A DNA stretch of 64,000 nt from Stentor coeruleus (taxonomy: Eukaryota; Ciliophora; Heterotrichea; Heterotrichida; Stentoridae): assembly GCA_001970955.1 (NCBI GenBank), contig MPUH01000161.1, forward strand, positions 1 to 64,000, read 5' to 3'. Below are positions 49,732-60,425 of this stretch, one piece after another. The first letter of the stretch is position 1; the number at the start of each line of letters is the position of its first letter. The notes beneath the pieces are model-generated. The model saw only the letters and a program-made list of their open reading frames with translations. It made no database searches and had not been told where the DNA came from. A program made the position numbers and the translations under genes.

Positions 49732-50328
49732 TTAGCAACCTTCGTGGTTTGTCTTTACCAATTTGCTTATAGGGATACCTAAACTCTCTATAATTTTATA
49801 GTAACCCGGAACTTCTTCTATATTAAAATCCCTAGCAATAACCCAAACATATTTCCAATGAAAAATCCCAAAAGACCTACAAGTAAAAACCAACGCAGTC
49901 CTCGTATAATCAGTATGCACAACTTTATAATCTCCAAGTGGAGCATATCTAAAAAATTTCGGATACAATTGCCCAGGGATATTTGTATCAACGAACACTT
50001 CACCAAGCATACTAACATTATTCCCGTTAATTATTTCGGAATTAAGCACAGCTACTCTTTTATCATCCCTTATATAATACAATGTTTGTGTACAATTCCC
50101 ACTTGACCAAGGGAAATCTATAGTTTTTGTTATACCATACCATGTGCCTAGATAATCTATAGCGCGAAAATTTCCTGCTGAGTATAAAAAATAATCACTT
50201 TTTGATGAAACATATTTTTCGATGTCTAATGGTATTGAAGGGCATGGACCCCATGCAAAAAACCCATATACAGTTAAGGGTTTAATAAAAAGCAAAAGAA
50301 AAATAAAGGTCTTATAGCTTGTATCCAT
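49732..50328 (-). CDS. secreted lipocalin (apolipoprotein D-like)
   Basis: 198 residues. A signal peptide (FIFLLLFIKPLTVYG) is followed by a mature domain with the lipocalin start motif (IDYLGTWYGITK, GxW) and the second conserved TDY motif (VHTDYTRTALVFTCRS). CPSIP near the mature N-terminus and the final Cys are consistent with the disulphides of apolipoprotein D/Lazarillo-type lipocalins. Role inferred: carrying a small hydrophobic ligand in the secretory pathway or outside the cell. Ends in TAA. Confidence 0.85.
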   Translation of the reverse strand: MDTSYKTFIFLLLFIKPLTVYGFFAWGPCPSIPLDIEKYVSSKSDYFLYSAGNFRAIDYLGTWYGITKTIDFPWSSGNCTQTLYYIRDDKRVAVLNSEIINGNNVSMLGEVFVDTNIPGQLYPKFFRYAPLGDYKVVHTDYTRTALVFTCRSFGIFHWKYVWVIARDFNIEEVPGYYKIIESLGIPISKLVKTNHEGC

Positions 50329-50936
50329 TATAAAATTGATATAAAAAGAATGAATTTTTTTTGGAATATGTGAATGGATATAATAATAATAGTTAATAAA
50401 TGTGTTTGATTTGAGTGAATAAGTTCTATGTTAGAAGATTTTTTTTTTTTGGAATTGACTGGATTGGTGTAGGAATTTTTAGGTTGTTGTAAGTTGTATG
50501 AGGAATTATTATATGATTAATGAACTTTTAGGAATTTTTTTGTAGTTAAAGTGGTTAATTGAATGTATGGGAAAATAATTGGTTTAGACTTTATGAATTT
50601 TTGAGGAAGATATTTTTTATTGTGAGGAATGATTTAAATGGGAAACTAAATAGAAAGGCTAGAGGTGTATGCTTTACCTCACTTTTAGTATAATATTAAG
50701 GTATAACATTAGTCTATATAACCACTTCGTACCAAACTCTATTCATCTAACACAAACTATAAAACCCAAAAAATATTAATAATCTTTTCAATTCCTCATA
50801 TTCAAACTGCATTAAAAAAACCCTAAAAACTCTTAATTAAAGCCCTAATCTCACTAAAATCACTCAAAATTTTATATCAGCAAATCAACTCATTAAAATT
50901 TTCTTCTACTTAAAACATATAAAATCGCCAGCTAAT
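50329..50936. other. divergent spacer
   Basis: No gene seen. G-rich to about 50690, then sharply C-rich and G-poor to the first giant gene. Confidence 0.6.
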
Positions 50937-53900
50937 ATGTTAATCCTACTGATTTCCTTATCTTCAGTTCTGAGCACAAACTTTGAAAGCATAGTCCTTT
51001 TCCAAGATGAAGCCTTCAGTTTAAACCTTTACAACCATTTTACAGAAGACTCATTCTTTATCCCTGACTACTTGACATTCACTTCAAATTCCTCAACTAT
51101 ACAATTGCCACATCCTTTAGACCTAGCTTTTCTCTACGGATACAACTATTCAAATCCAATATCAAATAATTCATTACCTTATATCACATATGCGGCCTGG
51201 AGTAATAATTCTACAACTTTTCTTATCGACTTTTCAAACAATACTTTATATTTCTTTCAAATGTCTTTAACAAATCCAATATCATATATCATGAATTATA
51301 CACTTGATTATGCAATAAGACAAATTTCTATATACAATCCTACAGATATTGAAGCATATTGTATTGTCCTAACTTGGTCAGATAAAAATATTGTTTTTGT
51401 ATTAAACTTGAACTATTTCACAGAAGAAATTCATGATTTTGATGTGATTGAGTTAGTATTATGGGATTTGTATTATGTTGAAAATTTAAAGACTTGCTCG
51501 GTTAACAACACTTTTTTTATACCTTTTATAGGTTCGATAAGTGAAAATGGAGTGGTTTTTATATACAATTTTGCTAATGTTTATAATCCAGTGTTGTTTC
51601 AGTATGCTAATAATTATTATGAGATTCTGGATTCTGAGTTTACACCTATTGATATTGCTGTTATAAATACTATTGATATTCTTAAACCTGTTTTCGCTAT
51701 ATTGGATTTATCAAATACAATAATTTTTTTGATTAATAACGAAAGTGGTTTTCAGATAAGCCATTCAATTTTTTTAGATGAATATGGAACTGTTAATTGT
51801 ATTAAAGCGGTAGGCTCGGAGTTTATAAATAATGTTTATAAAAACTTAGGGGTTATAGTCGCTGGAACTCAAAATGGTATTGTTTTTATTGATTATGACT
51901 TAGCCTCACAAATGTATTATGTTTTGAGTTCAACTTATCAAAACTTATCTATAGTTCCTGCGCTGCAAACCGTCGTAATTTACGACACTTTTTTCACTCT
52001 ACTTGAAACAGGCCAACTCATGATAACTTATGATAACATTTATTCTAAAGTTAAAATCTACTGTATAAATACAGAAATAGCTGAAGAAAATATAACATTC
52101 ACAAAATGGGGAGTTTTCCAAAGTTTTAATTCCTACATATTCATCTTTTCTGAAACTTCAAGTATTCAAGCATATACCATAAGCTTTGATCTCCCTATAG
52201 CATATTTCCAAAATAGCAAAAATGAAACAATAAGTATTATAGCTTCTAATCCTATACAACAATATAAAGAACTTATAGTCAAATTAGACATTATTAATAA
52301 TTTTAATGACATTTTGTATTGTTCTGATTATAATTATGTTGAAGATCACAATTCTACTAAAAGGATCATTTTTGAAGGTTTTCAAGCAAGTATCGATATT
52401 AATGTTTATGAGTATATTTCAGGAAGGAATTCATCATTTATTGTTGATATTGAAAATAACAATTTGTTTAGTTTAAGTGATTATAATGTAAAAGTTAAGG
52501 AAAGTGGATTCCCGGATTTAAAGAAATTTTACACAAAAATCGTCTCTTCAAAATGGTATAATGTGGCTGTAGATGATGAAGGTGCTGATTATTATGATAA
52601 TTCTTTCAATAATTTATATAAAAGAGTGAGTCTGCCTAATATATTGGAAGTTATGATTTTTGAAGGCATTACTTATTTCTCTTATTATGATGGATCATCA
52701 TTTATATACCTGCATAATATTTTCAAGACACAAAAGTTGAAAACTATAGGAAACTGTACTCATTTACTAATGGCAAATAACTTTCTAGTCTGTGGAGGTT
52801 TTACATTTATTAACATTTTCTATTGTGAAATTCTGGAATGTTATCTAGCTTATAATGAGACTTTCAACAATTCTACTATAATGATTTCTATGGCACTATC
52901 ATACAACCCTCTTGGGATTTATCCACCTATTTTATATCTCCTAACTGATAAAAATGAAATTCTCTTAAACTTTATTCCCATAGTTTTATTATACGGGGTA
53001 AATTCTAACTATACTATTACCCATATTGAACCTAATTGTTTTTTTATTCGAGCTTCAGCTAACCAATTCTATACAATAACACCTTTTGATATATTCGTAT
53101 ATACACCTTTGCTATCTTATGTTAGAAAAATTCCTTTTAATTCTGGAATAAATAGTGCGCATATTTTAAATGATTTTCTTTATGTAATAAATCAAACTGG
53201 ATATTTGACTATGATTGATGGTAAACAACCTGTAATAAATTCGTATTATTATGAAAAAAATATAGATGATAATTGTACACTTAATAGTGTGTGGTTTGAT
53301 AGGAAAGCAGCTTATTATGGGTTATTATGTAGTAAAGATGGGGCTAATCAGATTTATAAAATTTATATTACTAGATGTCCTATGGAAGGCTTGATGACTG
53401 CCTGCGATTATTTTATAACTTTTAGTGTGAGAGTTTTGCTGCCATTACAGGCAACAGAAGGGATTTATTATCAAACTGTCACAATTTCAGCTGAAAATCA
53501 GTTTAATACCCTTCCTATTACTATTGTTTTTGAATATATAATTTTTGGACAGGCAGCATTACTTGGGCCTAATTCTAAGCTCACACAATATACTTATCCT
53601 TATGACTTCTCTCACTCATACAATTTACACGAGGTTTTTACTGGGAATAATCTTGGATACTCAATAAAATTTAACAACCGAATTTCAAATACAGCAGAAT
53701 GTTGTGATCCTATTATAATAAACCAAAACATTGAAGAACTCACAATTTTTGACTACAGAGAAAGCGTTCTTTCGATAACCGCTATTCCAAACACAAATTT
53801 TACCTTAGCATCTACAAAAAGTGGGTTTGTTGTACTGATGGAAATAGATAAGTTTAATAAAACTGTCAATATAAAAAAATACTTTAGCCTTATAAACATC

Positions 53901-55205
53901 ATAACCTCAGGTGTCCAATGTATTTCAATCCAAACTGTCTCAGTTATAAATAACACAGTCTTAATCATGGCGGCTTGTAAAACAAAAATTTTTTATTCAA
54001 TATACTGGGAAGGGGTTAACAATAAAGAATTAACTATTACTAAAGGGATGGTATCAGCATTAACCTTAGACCTTTCAAATTTGGAAATGATCATGAAATG
54101 GAATTATTTCATATTCGCAATACCTAAAGTATTAAAAATCATCACTGGCAGCATGTATACTTTTACTGTAATTTTAATCAGTGAAGTATATTTTTACATT
54201 GATGTTTATATGAATAATTTTTTACTTAGAGTCGATATGACTTGGAATGGGGTTACAATAACAAAAATCCAATACGAGCATATTTCAATGTTGTCTTTAA
54301 ATTTAACAAGTTTTACAGCTATGTCTGTAGATGGTTTTTATAACAAAAACTTGCATGTTATTGTTGCAGATTATTGGCAAGGACTTTTGATACTAAAAAT
54401 TGTTGATAATATTTCTAGAGTTTTACATATGATTCCTGGAATTCCTGGAGACCCATTTGTAAGTGTTGGTACTGTTCATAAAGGCTTTCATGTTGTAACT
54501 AAAAGTGGGTTATTAAAAACATTTATTTTTTCAGGGAATATGTTCCCAGTTTTTCTTGAAAACCGATATCCATTCACAACTTCTGAATATAAAATCTCAT
54601 CAATCGCATCTTTTGTTATTCCTAATGATTATTATAATTCAAGATATCTGATATATCCAGTTATGTATGATGAAATTAATATGTATTATAGAGTTGTAGA
54701 TACAATGATGGAATTTTCAAGTTATGTGATGAAAGATTTGATTGTTGAAAACAATCTTGTTAGTACTGATTATAATATGTATTATGCAACTTTTATAAGC
54801 CCATATTGTTTTTGTTTTATTGTCAATAGTACGAAAGTAATCTTTTATTCGCTTAATGATTTTTTACTTGTAAAACCTAGTCTTACTATATCTGGTTATA
54901 AACTTATGAGGAAAAAATGGGATAGTAATAATTTTAAAATAAACCTTGTTGCCGAAAATAAAAACAGTCAAGCGGATATAACTTTTTATTTAAATATAAC
55001 TGGGCCACATTCGGAAAATAATTATAATGATGGGAAAGTACAACCTTGGGTTTTAGTTGTGATAGCTGTTACTACACTTATTGTACTAATGGTTAGTGTT
55101 AAAATTGTCCACAAGTTTGTGTTTTCAAGAAGAAGAAGAAGATTAGTTAGAATGGATTCAGGTTATATAGCAGGGGAAGAAATATCGTTAGAAGGTAATA
55201 GATAA
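50937..55205 (+). CDS. giant type I membrane protein, tandem family member 1
   Basis: 1422 residues, no intron. Signal peptide MLILLISLSSVLS, a very large ectodomain rich in Asn/Ser sequons, one membrane helix (about 1370-1392, WVLVVIAVTTLIVLMVSVKI) and a short Arg-rich tail (FSRRRRRLVR). Three copies of a motif resembling dystroglycan-type cadherin (CADG) strands occur: FSLNLYNHFTEDSFFIPDYL near 25, INVYEYISGRNSSF near 486 and YNLHEVFTGNNLGYSIKF near 893. The long blocks between them have beta-propeller-like strands (for example GTQNGIVFIDYDLAS). The family is not one I can name. A surface receptor or adhesion role is inferred from the architecture. Neighbours at 55337 and 60426 are paralogues on the same strand. 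Ends in TAA. Confidence 0.85.
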   Translation: MLILLISLSSVLSTNFESIVLFQDEAFSLNLYNHFTEDSFFIPDYLTFTSNSSTIQLPHPLDLAFLYGYNYSNPISNNSLPYITYAAWSNNSTTFLIDFSNNTLYFFQMSLTNPISYIMNYTLDYAIRQISIYNPTDIEAYCIVLTWSDKNIVFVLNLNYFTEEIHDFDVIELVLWDLYYVENLKTCSVNNTFFIPFIGSISENGVVFIYNFANVYNPVLFQYANNYYEILDSEFTPIDIAVINTIDILKPVFAILDLSNTIIFLINNESGFQISHSIFLDEYGTVNCIKAVGSEFINNVYKNLGVIVAGTQNGIVFIDYDLASQMYYVLSSTYQNLSIVPALQTVVIYDTFFTLLETGQLMITYDNIYSKVKIYCINTEIAEENITFTKWGVFQSFNSYIFIFSETSSIQAYTISFDLPIAYFQNSKNETISIIASNPIQQYKELIVKLDIINNFNDILYCSDYNYVEDHNSTKRIIFEGFQASIDINVYEYISGRNSSFIVDIENNNLFSLSDYNVKVKESGFPDLKKFYTKIVSSKWYNVAVDDEGADYYDNSFNNLYKRVSLPNILEVMIFEGITYFSYYDGSSFIYLHNIFKTQKLKTIGNCTHLLMANNFLVCGGFTFINIFYCEILECYLAYNETFNNSTIMISMALSYNPLGIYPPILYLLTDKNEILLNFIPIVLLYGVNSNYTITHIEPNCFFIRASANQFYTITPFDIFVYTPLLSYVRKIPFNSGINSAHILNDFLYVINQTGYLTMIDGKQPVINSYYYEKNIDDNCTLNSVWFDRKAAYYGLLCSKDGANQIYKIYITRCPMEGLMTACDYFITFSVRVLLPLQATEGIYYQTVTISAENQFNTLPITIVFEYIIFGQAALLGPNSKLTQYTYPYDFSHSYNLHEVFTGNNLGYSIKFNNRISNTAECCDPIIINQNIEELTIFDYRESVLSITAIPNTNFTLASTKSGFVVLMEIDKFNKTVNIKKYFSLINIITSGVQCISIQTVSVINNTVLIMAACKTKIFYSIYWEGVNNKELTITKGMVSALTLDLSNLEMIMKWNYFIFAIPKVLKIITGSMYTFTVILISEVYFYIDVYMNNFLLRVDMTWNGVTITKIQYEHISMLSLNLTSFTAMSVDGFYNKNLHVIVADYWQGLLILKIVDNISRVLHMIPGIPGDPFVSVGTVHKGFHVVTKSGLLKTFIFSGNMFPVFLENRYPFTTSEYKISSIASFVIPNDYYNSRYLIYPVMYDEINMYYRVVDTMMEFSSYVMKDLIVENNLVSTDYNMYYATFISPYCFCFIVNSTKVIFYSLNDFLLVKPSLTISGYKLMRKKWDSNNFKINLVAENKNSQADITFYLNITGPHSENNYNDGKVQPWVLVVIAVTTLIVLMVSVKIVHKFVFSRRRRRLVRMDSGYIAGEEISLEGNR

Positions 55206-55336
55206 TATTAGAATATATATGGTATGTAAATAATAAGTTATTAAAATTAGTATTTATTTTTTATAGTCATTTACTCATACTACCCCATATGCCAATTTTA
55301 CTCTAGCATTTATTATAATAATAGTCTTAATAATAA

Positions 55337-58300
55337 ATGCTAATATTTATGCTATTCTTTTCATCTCTCAGCCAAAATGTGGAGTTGATTCAAGAACTTG
55401 GCGAAATCCTCTTGATGGAATCGGAAAGTGTCAAACTAAATCTTTACGATTATTTCTTTGGTGAATATCTGACTTTCAGCTCAAATTCTTCCGGACTAAA
55501 CATGCCAGGCCCTTTAAAAATAAAGGAATCTCAGAAGCATTCATATCATAAACCATACTCAGACCCTATTATTGGTTCTGAATTCCTAGTATTTGATTCA
55601 GAAAATACAACTTATCTTATAGACTTCCAAGGTTCTATTCTATTCTTATATACAATTTCTTCATCAAAACAAATCCTATCATATGAATCAAGTGCTGATA
55701 TAGGATTTCCTATAAGCCAAGTGACTTATTGGGATAATTTAGGTCAGTTAAACTTATTAGTCTTATGTCAGAGCTCTAAAAACTTAGTATTTTTGTTAGA
55801 TTTCCCTGAGATTCAAAACTCAGATGTAATGCTGATACCACTTTGGGACCTTTATTATATTAAAGGACTTAAGACATGTAATTTTGTTAATACTACTTTC
55901 ATATCTTTTGTTGGGAATACTTATTCAGACCATGGAATGCTTTTAATTTATGACTTTACTGAACCTTTACTTCCTAACCTTATATATTATGTGCAGCACC
56001 CTTATGAAGATATTAATGAAAAATTTGTCCCTATTGACTTAATCTCTATAATATATGATGATACTCTTACTCAACTTGTTGTCCTAAATGAAGTTTTCGG
56101 TTTAGAAGTGATTATTTTTAACAACTATATATTCTCAACCACAGCAAGAATCCAACTTACTGAGTTTTCATGTTTAATTAATATGCATAGAGTGACAAGT
56201 AAAGTTTACTCTAATGTTGAGTATAACTTTTTTCCAATATCAGTATCCACATGTAAAGGTGTGGTAGTTGTGGATTTCTTTTCAAATATGCCAATGTTTT
56301 TTCTCAAAGGAGTTAATGAATCAGGTTCGATTTTCGGTGCTTTAAACGTAGTAGCTATAGATAACATATTTTTTTACATGCTAAGCAATTTTGCATTTGT
56401 AATTGCAATAGACCGCGGAACTAGCCAGGACCTTATTTACTATCTAAATTTAACAAAAGAAGTATCTTCATCAGCTGGGTATTTAAAATGGACAGTGTTT
56501 TTTATAGAAAATTCATATGTTTTGATAGCAAGCGATTCTAAAAGCATTACTTTATATAGTTTGAATTTCTCTTTACCTACAGCTGAAATCAGCAGATATT
56601 GTGGTGATGAGGAAATTAATATTACAGCATCAAATTATTTAAATAAATCTGTGTCAAGTGTTTTAAAGATAAATCAACTAGATAATTTCGATATAATAGA
56701 ATTTATTTATGCATACAGATTAAGAGAGTGTAATGATACAGAAATACAAGTTATTTTTGAAGGGTTTTCACAACTTATTGATTTCCCTGTTTATGACTAT
56801 ATTTCAGGAAGAAACATGTCTTTTGAGTTCATTCAATACATTTATGATGACAATTTTGCTATCGTCCCAGGTGATTTTGCAAAAGTCTCTTATAAAACAC
56901 AAATTCCTATTAATTCAACATGCCAACAAATTTTATTTACTAAAATGCAATATTTTCTTGTCTATACAGACTCAATAGAGATTTATAGTTCAATTGATTC
57001 CAAGTTTATTCAAACTATTAGTGTTGAAAATTTGATACTGACTTATGCTATTGGTAATTATGTGTTTATGACTTTTTATAACTCATCAGGAAACTATCTT
57101 GAAGTTTATACATTTGGGAGAATAGATGTGGTTGAGACTCAGGTAATGTGCAATTTTTTGCAAATGGTTCTTGATACTTTAATTTGTGCTGGGGATAAAT
57201 TACTTCAAATGTTTGCTATATATTCAGGTTTAATAAATTCTTCTTCAACTTACACTTTTCCTTTATCATTAAACACACAAATTATTTCAATTGCATTATT
57301 CGTATTTGATCCTGAATTATTTAAATCTCATCTTTATGTACTTACAAGTGATGGCGAAATAACATTATTTAGTCTCAATAATAATCTTCCAAGCTTTAAT
57401 CTTATCCAATCTTTTTCAGTTACAGATTTCAGTTCTATATTAGCAAGTCAACAACATCTTTATGTAATTACAGATTATTCGATTGACATTTATTTAAATA
57501 TGCAAATAATTAGATCGATACCTTTTACCCAGAAAATTGTATTATCCTATTTGCTTATGAATTTTGTTTATGCTATAACAGAAGATGGTGAACTTGTAAT
57601 GGTAGATGGATTACAAAGTGTTATGAATTCTTACTTTTGGGAAACTAATGTTGAAAAAAATTGTACTTTTAGTAATCCTTGGTTTGATAGTAAAAATAAA
57701 CCCCTTTTCGGTTTTTTGTGCCAAGATCAAAATTCAGAGAAAGTATTTTATATTTACCAGTCGAAGTGCCCAAATCATTATGATGTTTCATATTGCACAA
57801 TATCCTTGCCTTTAGAAATCACTTTAAATTACCCAAACCAAACAAACACTGATATATACCCACAAATGATATTAATATTAGCTTCTAATGATTTCAGCAA
57901 TAAAGACCTTTACGTAACTTTAGATTTGGTTGTATATGGTCAAGCAGTAGCTCTTATAAACCCTGATTCTATTAAAAAATCAATATCAATCGAATATAAT
58001 GTAGGTTTTTCTGATTATATGCTTGATATATTTACAGGAAATAATATGGAACTCTCTTTATTTATAAAAAATAATATTATTGAACCAGACTCAGAATATA
58101 ACCCTTTAAAATTAAAACCCAATTTATCAACTACAAGCATTTATAACACAACTAATAATGATATTTTAATGGGTATGACATCAATATCAAACACCCCAAT
58201 TATTGTTGTTGCGACACTAAACGGGAAAATTATTTTTATGAATAGTTCTTCTGATGGACAAACCAATAAAATGAAAACTATAGGGTTTATTGACATAAAA

Positions 58301-59638
58301 ATCTTTTTTGGTAGTCAAGGCCAATGCTGGCCAATCAAATATATAACAGGAGACGATGATGTGATATTATTAGCTTCAGCATGTTTAAATATTTCAGTAT
58401 TTGATATATATTGGGAAAACAATTATTATCGAAACTCCAGTACAATTGAAAACTTTTTAACCATATGGAAAATCAATAAACAAACTTATGAAGTTCTCGA
58501 CATTTATAACCATAAAATCAACTTTAGCCCTCAAGCTTTACAAGTTATTACTGATAATTACAGTGTTTTTACAATTTTACTTATAAACAATTTAGCTATT
58601 TATTATATGCCTTCAACTAGTAACAATAATATATACCGAGTATCATATTTATGGTCACAAGGATCACTTACAATACAAAGCAAAGAGTTGATAAATTTTT
58701 ATTCTTTAGGACTTTATTCATTTTATGCTGTATCAGTTGATGGTTATTATATAGATTGTTTATATATAGCTGTTGCTGAATATCGGCATGGATTGTTTTT
58801 ACTTAAAGTTATTAATGAGACTGCAGTTATCCATAGTTATGCAAATTCAGATTCTAATGATCCTTTGGTTTCTGTTGGAATGGCATATAAGATTATTTTT
58901 ACAGTTAGTCAATCAGGATTATTAGTCAATTATCGCCTTAATAATAATGCTGAACTTGTATTTAATGTTCAACGCTTTCCTTTTACAACAGTAGATAGTG
59001 AAATCAGGTCTGTAACCTCATCTGTAACTTTTAGTGAAGAATTTTACTTCCAATATATAGCATATCCTGTTGTATATGACAATAGCTATTATAAATACAG
59101 GCTTATTGATACTTATACTTCCTTTGCTAACTGTCTAATTAGAGATGTACTTTTTCTCAATGGTACTTTAAGCACATTATTCAATACTAATATAGAAGCT
59201 GTTTTTATAGATAAGAACACAGTATCATTTATTGTTAATAATGTTGATATTGTGTGTTTGTTTTTAGATGATTATGTTTTAGAATGCCCACAGATGACGG
59301 AGGATTATTATAACAAAATGGTGGATAAGTGGAATACTTCGGAGTTTGATTTTACGGTTGTTGCAGGAAATGATAATAATAAACTCTCGATGGGAGAAAT
59401 TCATCTTAGTGTTACTATGAAAAGTGAACATAAAGATGATGATGTTAGTAGTACACCTTGGTGGATATTTTTAGTTATTGCGGCAGGGATTTTTATTGTA
59501 TTGATTATAACTGTGAAGTTGGTTTATAAATGCATTTTTAGGAAATGGAAAATTAGGAAGATGAGACTGGAAAGCCAAGTTGGCCAAAATCGCCCAAATA
59601 CTTTGATATTGAATTTTTCATTGTATGAGGATAAGTAA
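55337..59638 (+). CDS. giant type I membrane protein, tandem family member 2
   Basis: 1433 residues, no intron, only 131 bases after member 1. Signal peptide MLIFMLFFSSLSQ, sequon-rich ectodomain, membrane helix near 1375-1398 (WWIFLVIAAGIFIVLIITVK), basic tail. The three CADG-like motifs recur at nearly the same places: VKLNLYDYFFGEYLTFSSNS near 34, FPVYDYISGRNMSF near 483 and YMLDIFTGNNMELSLFIKNN near 893. Cys-containing loops such as CPNHYDVSYCTI are shared with members 1 and 3. It is much closer to member 3 than to member 1. Same inferred role; ends in TAA. Confidence 0.85.
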   Translation: MLIFMLFFSSLSQNVELIQELGEILLMESESVKLNLYDYFFGEYLTFSSNSSGLNMPGPLKIKESQKHSYHKPYSDPIIGSEFLVFDSENTTYLIDFQGSILFLYTISSSKQILSYESSADIGFPISQVTYWDNLGQLNLLVLCQSSKNLVFLLDFPEIQNSDVMLIPLWDLYYIKGLKTCNFVNTTFISFVGNTYSDHGMLLIYDFTEPLLPNLIYYVQHPYEDINEKFVPIDLISIIYDDTLTQLVVLNEVFGLEVIIFNNYIFSTTARIQLTEFSCLINMHRVTSKVYSNVEYNFFPISVSTCKGVVVVDFFSNMPMFFLKGVNESGSIFGALNVVAIDNIFFYMLSNFAFVIAIDRGTSQDLIYYLNLTKEVSSSAGYLKWTVFFIENSYVLIASDSKSITLYSLNFSLPTAEISRYCGDEEINITASNYLNKSVSSVLKINQLDNFDIIEFIYAYRLRECNDTEIQVIFEGFSQLIDFPVYDYISGRNMSFEFIQYIYDDNFAIVPGDFAKVSYKTQIPINSTCQQILFTKMQYFLVYTDSIEIYSSIDSKFIQTISVENLILTYAIGNYVFMTFYNSSGNYLEVYTFGRIDVVETQVMCNFLQMVLDTLICAGDKLLQMFAIYSGLINSSSTYTFPLSLNTQIISIALFVFDPELFKSHLYVLTSDGEITLFSLNNNLPSFNLIQSFSVTDFSSILASQQHLYVITDYSIDIYLNMQIIRSIPFTQKIVLSYLLMNFVYAITEDGELVMVDGLQSVMNSYFWETNVEKNCTFSNPWFDSKNKPLFGFLCQDQNSEKVFYIYQSKCPNHYDVSYCTISLPLEITLNYPNQTNTDIYPQMILILASNDFSNKDLYVTLDLVVYGQAVALINPDSIKKSISIEYNVGFSDYMLDIFTGNNMELSLFIKNNIIEPDSEYNPLKLKPNLSTTSIYNTTNNDILMGMTSISNTPIIVVATLNGKIIFMNSSSDGQTNKMKTIGFIDIKIFFGSQGQCWPIKYITGDDDVILLASACLNISVFDIYWENNYYRNSSTIENFLTIWKINKQTYEVLDIYNHKINFSPQALQVITDNYSVFTILLINNLAIYYMPSTSNNNIYRVSYLWSQGSLTIQSKELINFYSLGLYSFYAVSVDGYYIDCLYIAVAEYRHGLFLLKVINETAVIHSYANSDSNDPLVSVGMAYKIIFTVSQSGLLVNYRLNNNAELVFNVQRFPFTTVDSEIRSVTSSVTFSEEFYFQYIAYPVVYDNSYYKYRLIDTYTSFANCLIRDVLFLNGTLSTLFNTNIEAVFIDKNTVSFIVNNVDIVCLFLDDYVLECPQMTEDYYNKMVDKWNTSEFDFTVVAGNDNNKLSMGEIHLSVTMKSEHKDDDVSSTPWWIFLVIAAGIFIVLIITVKLVYKCIFRKWKIRKMRLESQVGQNRPNTLILNFSLYEDK

Positions 59639-60425
59639 TAGCAATTTTATAAGGATTAAAGATTAGTTTAGTTAGAATTTTAGAAAGATTCTATTTTAAG
59701 GATTGCAATGCTGGGGTGTTGAGTATATAAAATAGTAGATAAGATGGCTTTGAAAAGGTAAATTACATAAAGTTAAGTTTATCAAATAAGCTGTATATTA
59801 TAACCCTCTAACTCAAGAACTCACTATTTCAAAAGTTTGCTCAAGTTATGAAGTTTCTTATATTATCCATAATACATTTTATAAATTGAAATAACTACCT
59901 AATACCTCTTGCTTCTTATTAGACTTTTTTATAAGTGTTATTTCAGTGAATTCATCATTTTTGCTAAATTGCAGTAATTAAATATAAAATCTATCAACAA
60001 GTCAGCTTCTGTATATACATATTTTAACTACAAATCTTATTGAAAATAAATTGTTTTGCCTGATTAAAGGCTGTTCATTATCATAATCTGCAACTAATAA
60101 GCCTGCATCTATTTATCAAATACTCAATATTTTTCATAGCATTATTAGTCTTAAAACTATCTAACTTTTATTTTTAAAATAGCAATTCTTAAGCCTTTCT
60201 TTATAATCTAATATATGCACTTCCTACAATAATCTTATTATAACAACAATCCATTATCACTTTATCAAAATTTAAAGCATTAATTCTATCACCCCAATTT
60301 TCCACAAACTTCATAACCTAATTTCCAATAAAAAATCCCATAAAACTCATCATAATAAAAACCTCAATACTACTAAATTACACAAAAATCCAACTTATTC
60401 TTATCTTATAATTTTTCATATAAAA
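59639..60425. other. spacer between giant genes 2 and 3
   Basis: No gene seen. G-leaning for the first 120 bases, then AT-rich and strongly C-rich, G-poor up to the start of member 3. Confidence 0.55.
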
